Translations under genes and position numbers: made by a program | Notes under the pieces: generated by a model | Told to the model about the DNA's origin: nothing | The model's input: only the letters and a program-made list of their open reading frames with translations | The model's database searches: none | Shown here: in pieces, positions 41,340 through 54,564 of the stretch | How the letters are laid out: every line of letters begins with the position of its first letter | How positions within the stretch are numbered: position 1 is the first letter of the stretch | Assembly: GCA_013399305.1 (NCBI GenBank) | Contig: VXAI01000020.1 | Coordinates: forward strand, 5,004,684 to 5,068,683 | Reading direction: 5' to 3' | Origin: Rostratula benghalensis | Lineage: Eukaryota > Chordata > Aves > Charadriiformes > Rostratulidae | Length of the DNA stretch: 64,000 nucleotides

Positions 41340-43841
41340 CTGTAGATAAAAACACTGTCACTGAAAGATTTTAGACTTAATTTAAATTAGCATTATTAAG
41401 TAAATATTACTTTAACAAAGTCAATATTTATTTTCTTGAATTTTAAACACTTCACTGCTGGCTAGTTAAATGGAACGATCATTAAAAAGCACCGCAAGCC
41501 ATACTGAAGACTTATGAATTGTACAATTCCCATATAAGTGCTTTTCTCATATTTCTTTACAGAAAGAAAAGAAACAGATTTCTTTACATCTTACACATAA
41601 ACAGATCTTCAATTTTTGTCCTCATATCCAAAGATGTGCCAAAGAGAAAGTATTATAGAAAAGCTGTTACTCTTTCCAAGTTCTGAATATACAGGAACAA
41701 TATATGCTATACTTTCCAGGTTCTTCTAAGTGGCAGAAGCATTTACTGCTGTATCTGTGTAGACACATATATGTTGCTGCTGCAGTCCAGATGTAGTTTC
41801 ATTTTTATCAGCTGAAAGGAAGTCACCACTTGAGGGTCAACAATGAAGAAAAAAGCTTTTTTAGAGATACAGAGGAAAAAAGATCAAGGCACAAGGTTTA
41901 ATCAAGTTCCACCAGAAAAGCTTTTGAAATCTGGGCAACTCAAAAGTAGAGGAGGGCTTTGTTGAATGAGATCGGGACAAATTTAACCTGCAAGCAAGAA
42001 GGTGAAAGAAGTTACACAAGTAATCAATGAACACAAGCAAATCATAGCCCGCATGTGAACTTAGGAGGCTCATTAGCCTACTGGAGTTGAGAACAAGGGA
42101 AGGAAGGAAGGATAATACCCACAGGTGTGGCTCGAAGAGTATAACCAGGTTGTACTTCATATGCAGCTAAGATGAAATGAAATCTGCAGTCACAGCATTA
42201 CACTGCACAAAGTGAACACACAAAAAGTGAAAGAATCGCACAAAAAAGTTCCTTTTCCATGAAGAAAAGCAGACAAAAAGCCTGTGGCAAAATTGTCCAA
42301 AAGAAACACTTCTGAAGCCTTTCTAGATCAACATAAAATACATATAAATTACAGGGAATAGAGCAAAAAATTCTCTCGAGTAATGGAAAATAGTAAAACA
42401 TTAGACAGGAAAACTTGGACCTGGTGATGGAAGAGCTATTAAATTGGATACAGAAGCAAGTGTCTAATAATCAGGAGCTGGATAAGTAGGAAAAACACAA
42501 AATAACACAATAGGTGTGTCTGACAAAGTAAAATACACAGGGAACTACAAGGTTTGTTGAGTAAAAGAGTCAGGACAACAAGCCCTGTGTATGAGATGCA
42601 TTCTCCTCTTCAACTTTCTCTTTTCATCTTTGCATCATGAATAATACAACTTAAAATCACACAATCAGACTTCCTCCACGTACCTTCTGAGTACTTGCCT
42701 TTGAAAAACACTTGCATTCTATTATATCTCAGGTTAGGAATAGTCTGAGTTCTTTATTGAATTTCAAAATATATGCAGTCAGTATTTCAAATTTAGGAAA
42801 AACGTGCATGAGTTTCATATTCTAAAGTTACATTTTTATTTATAACTTTTAATACCTGTGTATTTCCTAGATATCCCCAATCCAAAGCTATCTATAAAAA
42901 AACAATTCTTGAGCTTTTTATTTTTATTTTTAATTTAGGACTTATGTTCTGTTTTGATTTTAACAAGCATCCTCTCTTGCCCTCTAACTTTAAAGATACA
43001 TATTGCAAACACTACAGTGTGATTCGAGGCAATTTTGTCACTCAAAAAACACAAAGGTTTTTCTAAACATAAGGAGCTGGAAAACACTGAAAACACAAAA
43101 AAATCATACATTTAATAAGAATCTTAACAGCATGCAGTATAGGATAACCAGGAAAGGGAAAAAAAAAAAAAAAAAGAAAAAGAACCTCGTTTTTTGCGCC
43201 AACTTATTACAGCATATGATAAAAATATGGCCGTGCCATTCAAACTTTTTTCCAACTCCCTTTTATAATTACTGATCCTCTCCCTGTGCCTACCCAAGCT
43301 GAAATGAGAGTCAATTTGATCCTCTATGCAAACTCAGAAAACTGAACACAGTATTTACAGAACTTCACAAAGGGCAGAGTAAGGGTGCAGAAACATTTAG
43401 AATGTTTATACACCATGTTCCAACCCAAAACTTAAAGCAACAAGTGCTTAAAATAAGGATCCTTATCTCAAGGTACCTGAGATAATTGGCACAATTGCCA
43501 CAATTGCAGAAGCATCAATAATGGAACAACTGTTACTAACAGAAATTCATCACTAAGGTGAGTCCTGTGAGCTGCAATCACCTCTAATCTTTGAAAATTA
43601 AACACTGAGTATGAAAGATGGTAGGAGAAATTCTCCATAAAAACTTTTGGTCTTCTGAAATAACTAGATCCTACAGACACTAAGAATGCTTATTTTAGAT
43701 TCATTCTGCATTACAGAAGAACTTGGTAAACTCTACAGTTCCAAGAGCAGACATTATACCCAGACTAGTGTCTCATCAAATATTTACCTAACATTAAAAC
43801 AAGTGCATTATTTTGTATGATTTTGTATATATGATTCTTAC
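41340..43841 (-). other. CCDC178 intron 4
   Basis: A 2.5 kb AT-rich intron with an A run near 43159-43175. No gene or transposon was recognised. Confidence 0.7.
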
Positions 43842-43876
43842 CTTGGTATTTTCTCCTCCTTAGACACATAACCATA
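43842..43876 (-). CDS. CCDC178: CCDC178 exon 4, 35-base micro-exon (residues 63-74)
   Basis: The acceptor is ttttgcag and the donor CCAAG|gtaaga, both strong. It encodes YGYVSKEEKIP plus two bases of R74. It is too short to stand alone, but both splice sites are good and its 35 bases shift the phase from 0 to 2 exactly as exon 5 requires. Confidence 0.85.
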
Positions 43877-45745
43877 CTGCAAAAGCAAATCATAAACTCC
43901 ATTACACATCTCAGATGTTACACACTGTTTCCCAACAAAAAAGTCATAACAGGCCACTGAATTTAGCATTATAAGAGGATCTAATTAGTGTATGTACAGA
44001 TGAATGGTTTTCAACATTTTTAAATAATTGTAAAGTTTTTGAATTCCTAAAACCTATGTATCTCCAACAATTGGTAATGAAAGTCAGCTTTCGTACATAG
44101 ATGTTCTGCATTACTCAATTTTGTAGAATGTTTTTTAAAATCCCTTAATAATGTTAATTCTATTTTCCATCTTAACTTTTGTACTTTGTTTTTAATCTCG
44201 AAAACATGGCAGGCATTCTGTCTGAACATCACCACCTTTTTCTTCTTTAGAGCTATGTCTACAACAGTAAATTAAACACTGCCAGAGAAGCCTTACGGGC
44301 TCAGCAACTTTATCACCTACACCATTAAATTGTTACTAAATCTCACTGGTACTCTCACTCTGCAGTAAGGGACACCACCACATCCACAAACCATTCTCAG
44401 ACTGTCTCCAAGCACAGTTCAGGAACTGGAAAGGGTCCATTCCTCAATAGCAAGCACACCTAACATATTTTGGAGGGTAAAGAATTAACAGTGTGGATAT
44501 AAGGTTTCCCATGTCAACTGGACACACTGCTCATAGCATTTAACTTAAGAGCAGAGGTGTAAATAAATTAACATACAGACAAGTATATATGCCTAATTTT
44601 TATTATTAAGAGCATTACTTACATTTTAACACATTAAAATGAACAAACATCTGGACACGTCAGTGCTTATCATACTCACTCCTGTATACTGATGACACAA
44701 TTATGACATTAAAATCATTTTACTGTTCTTACGTTATTTTAAATAAAGGTGAATGAGGCAATATAAAATTTCCTATCAAATTAATATCTATAATGTAAAT
44801 CAAGATATCACAGTAGTCCTTGTGCCTTGGATTCTTCTAGTATCTATGCTGCAGTTGCTGTAACCTCCCTGTGGAGTATTTAACAGCATTTGTGGAATAC
44901 TAATCTAAGATAGTTTTCCTGATGTGCTGCTAAGATGACATTATTGTCAGTATAGGAGATAAATTATTTAAATATAACTTGTCTGTGCATGTAATGATCA
45001 GATCCTCTTACTGCAGTGCAGACTTATGCAAAAATTAACATTTGGAAAACACTTCTCTGACAAAATTGAATTATTTAAACAATATTAATCATGTTCTAAA
45101 AGAAGTTAGGGGAAGATTTTTCTATGCTTTAAAATGGTATATACTGCATTCTTTCTTCATCTACCTATCCCCTTTTTTAGCTTCCTGTTATTCTTCTTTC
45201 TATTCACACAAAACCTATATAGGTTGGGAAAGCATCATGTGCTGCTAGATAAAGAACTGTAACATTTTCAAATTCATGTCTCTCAATATGAAAGTAAAGA
45301 ATTTTTTTAATCAAGGAATTGTTAAGTATTCAGGAAAAAACATTGTTTACTGTAAATGACAGTAAATGGCACACAGTTGAATTTTACTATCTACTCAAGA
45401 CTAGTATCAAGAAATGTTTTGCAGACAATTCAGATGCTTGAAGCAACTTGACTGTGTATGCATCTGAATCTTTACACAGGAACTTACTAATCTTCATGAT
45501 ATATTGACATTGCATTATGATATTTTTGGTATATTGATTTAAAAAAGATAGTTTGATTTGCCAAAACTGTTAAGGAAGTGAAAAACTCAGTGTAACCAGT
45601 AAATGAACCTGCTGGGCACTATTTTGGAGAGTACATATGACATAGAGTTAATTTTTTATAAAAATCAACATAGTAATCCCATTTAAAAACATACTTGTTC
45701 CTATAAAGATAAAAAAAACTTGGTCATTTTCAACCATAAATGTAC
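43877..45745 (-). other. CCDC178 intron 3
   Basis: A 1.9 kb AT-rich intron. An open minus-strand stretch at 44047-44270 is probably chance (see rejected items). Confidence 0.7.
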
Positions 45746-45873
45746 CTTTTGAAAGAATTTCTCCACTTTTAATTCTAACTCTTGGATATGATGAATAGTT
45801 TTGTTAACACAGGGTGATGGAGTATTTACAAAAGCGCAGCTACGTTTCCTTGTGGTAATCCACTTGTTCTTAT
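45746..45873 (-). CDS. CCDC178: CCDC178 exon 3 (residues 20-62)
   Basis: The acceptor is tttctttctccag and the donor AAAAG|gtacat. The first two bases complete codon 20 (GAT). It contains the conserved block RKRSCAFVNTPSPCVNK, which matches human CCDC178 at the same distance from the start, followed by the beginning of the coiled coil (HIQELELKVEKFFQK). This is one of the strongest identity anchors. It ends in phase 0. Confidence 0.92.
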
Positions 45874-47753
45874 CTGGAGAAAGAAAGAGAATACAGAAGG
45901 TTGCTAAATTTCATGTGTGGGTGTCCTGGTTTGAGGCAGAACTGAACCATGTCTGAAATCTTCTCATACCTGATTTTCTTCCTTTACTTTGCACCTTGGT
46001 AAACTGATCTCGAAATTGACTAAGAGAATGTAATAGCTACATCTATTACTATGCACACTTCATGCACAACATGTTACTCCTATTTGAATACATTCTCAAA
46101 TACAAGGAGAGAAATTAAAAAATGTTTGAAGGATATAAAGTAATAAGATGAAAGCCATGATGAAGTGGGCTAGCGTAAAAATACAATTTGCTATAACTAA
46201 TTGTACATAATTAATCCCAAATTAATCGAGTTTGATGATTACATGCTAGTCCTCTGCAAGGGCTTTGTCCAAACAGTAAAATAATAACAGAACGAAAAGG
46301 CAAAGGTGGCAACTACTACAGAAATGCCCAGAGCAAAAGAGAAAAAGTCACAAGGTCTTAGAGGCATCCATAGACTACTTTTCTGTAGACAATACTTAGT
46401 TCCAACACATGTTCGCTTCAGCCTTATCAAAGGGATGAAGTTCCAGAACAGTAGTTTACAGGCTGGGAATTTAAAGCCACATGACATAAATGAATTGTTT
46501 TATGAGAACGTGCAGACTTCACAATTATGTTTTCTCCAAACACTGTTAGCCTTATAACCACATAAATAAATGATACCGTGGCACACTACTGAACATTAAC
46601 TACTTAACAAATACACAGAATGGGAATCTGACCACAGAGGTCACTAATGAAAGGTGTCAGAAACCAGAACAAGACGCTATTAAAAAGTCTAAGAAGCTGT
46701 CCTACAAAATTGAAACATTAATCTAATTACATTCAGGGGGATACAGTGCTTTAATGTGCCTTGGAGATGAACCAAAAATAGCAATAACAGTAATAGAGAT
46801 TAAACTGTAAAACAGAACCAAATAACCATCACATACAGGCCAAGGATTTGAGGTGGTTTGGGTTTTTTTAAAGAATTATTACTTAATGTTTTTATTAAAA
46901 TTTGAGCCCAAACCAAAACTCTCTAGGTTACATAAGGCTTTTTTTACTGTAGTTTATCATAAGCAGACTTACTGGAAAGGAAACAATGTTTTGCAAGATT
47001 TTGTTTTAAAAGAGAGCCCACTGAAAGGGGTAACAAAACCTGTTTTACAAGATCTTGTTCTACCCTTTTCCTAGAGTCAGAAACCTTCACAGGACGCCTA
47101 AGCAGCACAAACCTAACAAAGAATACACAGACTGTACCTTTCTCACACTCTGAAGCACAACATAGAAGTTCAGATTTTGAGGCCTAGGTGCTCCCATTGT
47201 TATTCTTCTAACATTTTCCTACATTAACATTAAATTTGTTGAAAAAATTATGTTTCTTTTTTTCTACATCACTAGTGGAGCTAAGAATACCATCATTAAA
47301 AAAAATATGAATTTTTTTGAACAGCTTTAATAAGAAAAGATTACTCTCACTCTTTTGATCTTCCTTGGTAAATGTAAGTATTTATATATTAAATTCTTCT
47401 TATCTCTTTGTAGAAGCCAGCTACAAATACAGCTCAGCAAGCAACTGGAATTCTTTACCATTTCCTTAAATTCTAAAAATTAAATTTAAATTAAATACAG
47501 CCAATTGTATTTTCAGATAAAAAAATGGACTATCATTAGAGGATGAAGCAACACCAGTAAATCAATCACTGACTCTCAAAGACCACAAATGCATCATTTT
47601 TATGAAGATTTTCAACCAGCGTGACATCAGAACTGAGAAAGAGGAGTAGTGTTTTTTAATACTGCAAATAAAAATATTAAATGATTTCTTATATCTTAAA
47701 TTTAAGTCCTTCATTAAGCTATGTGAAAAATGTGTAAGATTTATTTGATGTAC
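45874..47753 (-). other. CCDC178 intron 2
   Basis: A 1.9 kb intron. A possible old LTR with imperfect terminal inverted repeats spans 45922-46671 (see findings). Nothing else was recognised. Confidence 0.7.
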
Positions 47754-47813
47754 CTTGAGATGGCTCGTTACCGTCCTTAGAAGAACAGGAATATGACTGT
47801 GTTTCAAACATTG
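47754..47813 (-). CDS. CCDC178: CCDC178 exon 2 (start codon; residues 1-19)
   Basis: The ATG is at 47811-47809, two bases after the acceptor (ctgccag). The donor is CAAG|gtacat (GT at 47752-47753). It encodes MFETQSYSCSSKDGNEPSQ plus one base of codon 20. The short serine-rich start resembles the human N-terminus (MPENSCSS...), which supports this start. The pyrimidine tract before the acceptor is weak, so the acceptor position is less certain than the donor. Confidence 0.8.
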
Positions 47814-48356
47814 CTGGCAGTAGTTTTCAGCCTAATGATTAGAAAAATAATTATATGTACATATATACATACCTATATACACATTTTAAAAACTATTTTC
47901 AACAGCAAGAAGATGTATTCCATCAGTGATATATGTACAGTATTTTTAAAGGTTAGCAAAACCATTTTCACTTTTTCTACTAAGGGAAAAGAAGCAATTA
48001 AACAGTTGATGGCAGTACAAATCATACAGTGGATAAAATTAGAGTTAAAATGTAAATGAAAAACATGACTGCCAAATTTCAACATATGTGACCTGGCTTT
48101 TTAAATTATACAGGTTATTTTGGAGCTTATCATGACAATGGTAACCAATATTAACTACAAAACATGCAAAAAAAAAAATGGATAACATATGAGATCCATT
48201 TTAATTAAGAAAGTCAGTAGAAGGGAGGTCCATAAACTTGTAAACACTGCTGACTCAATGGACAGAAGACACAGAGAGAAAAATAATCTACCTATTTGCA
48301 TATAAACTTGTAACTCAGATTTACTGCAATAAGCAAAACCAGTATTATTTTTTTTT

Positions 48357-48381
48357 NNNNNNNNNNNNNNNNNNNNNNNNN
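48357..48381. other. Assembly gap (25 N)
   Basis: A run of 25 N directly after a T run and before an atataattt sequence. The gap size is probably nominal, and sequence may be missing. A single N also occurs at 50257. Confidence 0.99.
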
Positions 48382-51300
48382 ATATAATTTACATAATTCA
48401 AGCTGAAAATGTAGTCAGTTAAGCTTCAGGACAATAGAGCTGAGGCAATTTACCAAAATTTTTTGTTTTAAAATTCATACATTTGACAAATAACTGTATT
48501 GCCATACAGAGATCCAGGTGGACACTTCCCTCAACTTATCCCCTCCCCAGTTGTGCAATTTGTGTATAGAAGTCCACAGTAAATTGTGACTTCCAACTAT
48601 CAAGCTATAAAAACTGACTAGTAAAAAACCAAAAAAGCCCCAACACCTATATTGCAGTCTTCATCAAGATAAAATACTGGAAACAAATATCGCACAGATC
48701 AGATTTTAGCATTCCATATTCTTGTAAGTAGAATTACTGAAAGAAAATACCTAACAATAGTTTATTTCCAATTCTCTGAAATGGAAAATAGTTGCTTGAG
48801 AGTCCAACTGGAAGGACGGACAGAGAAAATAAAGAGCAAGACCTAAATATGCTCCTCACACTGTTCACACATCAGATTACTGATCCACCAAATTCAAGTC
48901 AGTTCCGGAGAGATGTTAGAAGAAGGTAAGTGTACAAAGCTTGCCAAAAGAAATGTTGAATCCACAGCTGATCTTCTACATGCACCTCTATGCACTGCCA
49001 TGCAGACAGCATTATTGCTTTGTTACCATAACAAACCAAACTACCTGGAAACTCTGAACAATAGCAACAAATAACAATAAAACCTTTCAAACTAAAGCTA
49101 TGGAAATATTTTTTTTTAATTAAATAAAAGACATAATACATACAACTAAGTTTCAAGTCGCCACATTTTCAAATATGCAACTCTTGTTAGGAAAAGTATG
49201 GAAAATATATTACACGAGCCATTCTTGCATGTCATTTGCACACTAATACCTTTTTTTTTTTCCCCAAGATTGGTGGATTTTTCAGTTTTCTGAAACAATT
49301 ATTTACAGTGGTGAGACTCAATGTTGCTCAATGTAATACGCTGATTTGGCAAGCAGGAATTTTTAACTATACCTCTGACAGGATGTCAACTTCTTGGACT
49401 CTGCAAAGTGATATTCTACTCTCCTACAGGCTCATCCTGACAGTCAGAGCAGATGGACCTTATCAGCTCCAACAAGGAGTATAAAAGAATCTGCAACTCA
49501 TAGTAAATCAAAAAAATGTAAGTATTGACAGACAGAGTAGCTCTAGAGAAAGGATTTAAAGGAGAAAAATACTATGTATGAAAGGATGAAATCCAGGAAA
49601 AGAACTTAAGAAACATTTCAATTTGTTGTGCAATATATTTGGAACAAGGTATGAACAGACTCTCTGACACATAAGCATGTGTTAAGAAAAAGTGTGAGAA
49701 TATGACTTGCCCGATAAGGAATCATATACTCAATGCAAACGCACATTCCACTGTACATAACATTCCACTGAAGAAAAATATATTGGACAAATCCACAGCC
49801 GATGACAAAAGTCTTATTTCAAACTGAGACTTGAGAAAAAAAAATTAGACAGCACATATTTCATTTCATCTCTGTTGAAAATGTTAGCCTCAATATATAT
49901 ATCTAAATGTTAGACTATTTATATTGACAGCTGTAGCTTTCAAAATGCAAATGAAAGAATTTATTTTCCATTGTCCTATCCAGAAAAACATGAGCCAAGT
50001 CCAGTGAGTTAGCACTCACAGTTCTCTAACATGTACCTCTGACCTTCAGAAAGTGTTAGCCTGCACAAACTGTTTTACAGAATTCAAACTAACTTTCTCA
50101 CACTGCCAAAGAGAACCACTACATTACTCACATTACTACAGTATGCCTTTTAAAAATCATTGTATGCTACTATGTAAAGAAGGATTAAAAAAAATACTGT
50201 GAACCTTTCATCAGGTACATAAATATATGTATATAACATAATATATACAATGTAAANAAAACTAAAATAAGTGCACACATCATTTTAATTACTTTCTTGG
50301 TACTTTACTATAACAGAAATTTGTCAGCTGCTAAAAATAAATTTCTCATACCAAAATCTCAAAGAGAAGGATGAAGAAGTAACAAAATTTTTATTAAAAG
50401 AAAAATCCTCACTAAATTTTTTTCAATGCAAGAGATCAGAATTGAGACCTTACAAATTCTATCCACATAACATAAGCTAGTAGTGCTATTTCTCATCAAA
50501 AATGCCATTCCCCAGGCAGAGTATTGGGATATTCATAAATATGCCTCATGGAAAGCTTATTCTATAAGAACCTTTTTTCTCATCAAGTCCTACTCTTTCC
50601 TCTTCTTATTTACTATTAAGTAAACTCAACGCAAAATGGGATTGTCTCAATTGCCACATATGCACAAAGGTTATGGCCAAGTCATAGAAGAATTTGGTTT
50701 CAAATATTCTCATTGATTCCTGCTTCACTGTGACTATGCCACATGTTGGAATTTTTCCTCTTTCCCCAAAATGCAGTCAGCATAAATAAAAATTATAAAC
50801 TAATTCACAGTTAAAAGGAACTAACATTCTATGAACAATCTTAATTTTATTGTACCATTTTCTGATCTCCAAATGCTAACTTTCTGCAAATACAGTATTT
50901 TACTATTTGGTTTTAGGGTCCTAAAATTTCTTGCACAATTTCTTCCTGTTCTCAAGTGATACAGTAAATCTTTCTAAACACTAAAATGCAGCCTGGATCA
51001 TTCAAACTACAACTTGTGTGGATGCTTAAAAATAGGACACAGTGTTGTTTAAATGGCAGTTTGTTTCTTTAAAACGTGTTACAGTAATAGTCAGATCTCA
51101 CACTTGAAAATAAGGCTTCATGTACAATTTGATGGACTGGCTAATATAAACCACCAACTCTCATACAAGGATTAGAATTATTATTTAAAGCAATAGAAGA
51201 CAGGATAAATTCCTTAGGTTCTTCATTGTATTTTATTCCTTTCACAGGAACAAGATCCCAAGAACTCGTCTGTTATACCAGCTACTTTAAACTTTAAGAA

Positions 51301-53479
51301 TGGAATCAAGAGCAAATAATGCCTCTCAAAAACTTCCAATGGTATCCCAAACTAAAAATATTATAGCTGAGATCTTACTACTATCATACAAATACCTGAA
51401 ATAGTTCTGTTTCAAAATCAATTTAATTTTTTTTCCAGTACTCCACTATTCTTGTGGTTCATTCTGGCTAGACTGCAACTCAAATAAACTTAAGCCCTAC
51501 TCTTTTTTCACAGACCTTAGTGCAAATATTAACTCTAAATAAACTAACAAACAAGCCAACAGACAGGATGAAAAAGAGGATGAAAAACAAGGACACTGGA
51601 AACCTGTAATAGGCAAGGGAACTCATTCCACTTATTCTGTGCCATAGTCACGAATAATGCACTTTGTCTTTCTCTACATAATTCTTGAGTTCCATCTTTT
51701 TGACATGAATCAGAAAATAGGAATTATACTTCTACAAAAGTAGTATTGAGAAAAGAAATACCTTAGAGGTGCTCACATTCTGTGGCATGGGTTCACACAG
51801 AACATAACCCTGACTAAAGGTGCTACCTAATGTACAATAGTACATTCAGTGTCCCTCACACATTTCAAGGCCAGAAACAAAACAACTGGAGAATTACTGT
51901 TCTCTTCCTTATTCCTGGGAGGTCAAAGAGACCTGACAGTAGTAGGCACAATCTCCCTGCTCATGCAAAAAACTAATGCAGTTAAATTCTGAGAAAAGAG
52001 CACCTGAAATTCTATTACCACAAGAATCATCCAAATATGTTTTAAAGATGATTACTAGCAATGTTCATGCTACCAAGCATGTTAGTTATTTGATCTGTCC
52101 CCTTACCCATAATTAAAATATCATGCACAATATTTTTGCAAAGACTATTAAATCTTAAACCTACCATCTTCCATTCTGTTGTATATGTCTAAATGAAATA
52201 CAGCGAATATTGGTTACCATAGTAACCACAGAACTGAAAAATTTAGTTTTGGCATAATTGCTGCATATGTTCATAGAAATCATATCTCTTATTCTGCAAA
52301 TTAGAAATGAAGACATTTTTGAACTCCGTTTTTTAAAAATAGTGTAATGAAGAAACAAAAAATTACATCAAGTATTTATAGACATAACACAGCATATTCT
52401 TGTTTAATTTGCTCAATCACTTTTCTTTTACAATTAGAGTATATTTTCTTGTATAATATTAAACAATTTAGTTAAACACTGTTCAAGTTATCTTTTTACT
52501 TATTGATAATTAAGCCAGTTCTGGTTTTGTCATTAAATTCAAAATAATATTTTAGAATAATAAATACATTATAAGACAAACATCCAGAAATGGCTACAGA
52601 AACTTCAGTGCGAATAAACACTCTCAATGCCTGTGACAAACTTATTTTGTTTTTTCACTTGCAATGAGGTTCACATTGAATAAAGATAGATGTATTTGTT
52701 TCTTTAGTTACAAGAAATCGTAGAAAAGGAAAAAGTCCTCTAGGCATGCTGACACTCTGTCTTACAACAGCATAATTTTCTCAGCAGCATTAAAAAACAC
52801 GCATTCAGCAGGAACAAATTAACTCAATTCAACCAGCCTGTGAATTAGCTACAAAATCCTCTCCACTTCCTTATCAGCTCCCAGAATGAATCTTAAACAT
52901 CTCAACAAAACCAAAACCCCAAAACAAACCCACAGGTCAGCTGGATAGCTGGATTTTTACGCTTTTCCTTCAACACCAGAATTCTTTCATCCTTTCCCTT
53001 CTCTAGCTTTGTTTGCTCAATTATTTGGTTCCGATTTGGTTGTTTTGGAGCTACCTTACGCTTACAAAGTTCATTACCATCAGCAGCTTTCATTTTAATA
53101 TTCAGAAACACAAACAAACAGAATGTCAGAAAGAGTTTGGTAATACAGAACTGACAAATTGACAAATAAATTGTAGTTGAAAACAACACGGAGAGATGCT
53201 CTCTACTTGAAAGCTTTAAGTTGTGGAAACTTAAAAGTCTTTTCTTGATCTGCAACATATGTTGCAGAAAAATCTGTAATCATCCAATACACTGCAACTA
53301 AGAAATACAAAGTAAAGTCCAAGAATTTGTTTAGCACACAGTATGATTCTCCTAGCTTGAAGTACTAACAATATCATTTTCGGTTTAGCTTATCTCTTCA
53401 GCCCTTCCTGGCAAGAATGGATCATGGTCTTAATGAACTTGTGAAAGTGATCTACCCAAATTTTGAAGGACAGCAAAGG

Positions 53480-53483
<4 letters not shown>

Positions 53484-53510
<27 letters not shown>
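53484..53510. repeat. Poly-A run of 27
   Basis: Uninterrupted A tract, followed by gataaaacag. No retrotransposon body was recognised in front of it. Confidence 0.95.
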
Positions 53511-54564
53511 GATAAAACAGGAATACTGGATGAATGAAAAATCATATTATTATTTCAAATAATCGCTATTTTTTAAGTGACAGTCTCACTGATGTTGCAA
53601 GTAATACAGAACAAAATGCTAAGGACATTTTACAGCCAAAATCCCACCCCAGCATTCCCTTGACATTAGAATCAGTGAAGTCTGGTTTTCCATGGATTTT
53701 TGTATAACATTCCCTCACAGAAATCCAGCTCCCCTCAGTGTCATTGAGCCTGGCCATCACAGCTTTCCTTGGTATTCCTTTCTGGGCAAGTACATAGGAC
53801 ATAATTTGGAGCTTGGCTGGCTAACAAAGACACAAGTTGATTAGTCAGCTGATTCCTACTCTACAGAATATGTAAAGGACCAATTTATAACTCCTTTCGT
53901 TCAGATGCAGAAATGATTTGAGTCTTTCTTCCCATTACTTAGCTGCCAATTGCCATGAAACTTGGAAGAACTTAAGATCTTTGAGGCTCCTACCCATCTG
54001 TCAAATCTGGTTGGAATAGACAAAAACTACTGGAGGACAGGCACAGGTAGATCATATCAAGTGACAATGTACACTTTGTTTTCTTAGATATAAAAAAAAA
54101 AAAAAAGAAAGAAATCTTTAATTGGAGTGACTGCCTTCATTTATTTCCTAATCTTTCCATCAAACTATATTTTGTAGGGATCTTAAACGTCACAATTTTA
54201 GAAGTAATGCACATAAAGGAGAAAGGAAAAAAAAAGATGACATCTTTTATATGCTGAAAGATAAAGAATAATATAGAAGAAAAAGACAAAAACAAGTGAA
54301 AGAACAGCATGTGAGGGTGCTAGTAATGGTATAGAAAAGCAGGAGGGATAGGGCATTCAGGGAATGGAAGGTGCTTGCAAGACAAATCTGGAAAACATAC
54401 ATTATGCAGTAGGGAAAGGGAGTTAGAAAAAAGATACAAAGATGACAAAGTAAATGAGAGCTAAAGGAGGAAAAAAAAAAGTAAACAGACTGACAAAGCC
54501 TAGCTGCCAAGGCTAGAATGGTTCAATATAAGTCAAAAATGACAGAGGACCTGTAAAAGAATAA

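Noticed and set aside
44047..44270. Minus-strand open stretch in intron 3 (contains NKVQKLRWKIELTLLRDF)
   Set aside because: It ends in a stop, has no good donor, and does not fit the phases between exons 3 and 4. Lysine- and leucine-rich frames are common by chance in AT-rich DNA.
53401..53510. Short plus-strand frame ending in TAA directly before the A27 tract, suggesting a processed pseudogene tail
   Set aside because: No homology recognised, no 3' UTR or polyadenylation signal before the A tract, and no target duplication seen.
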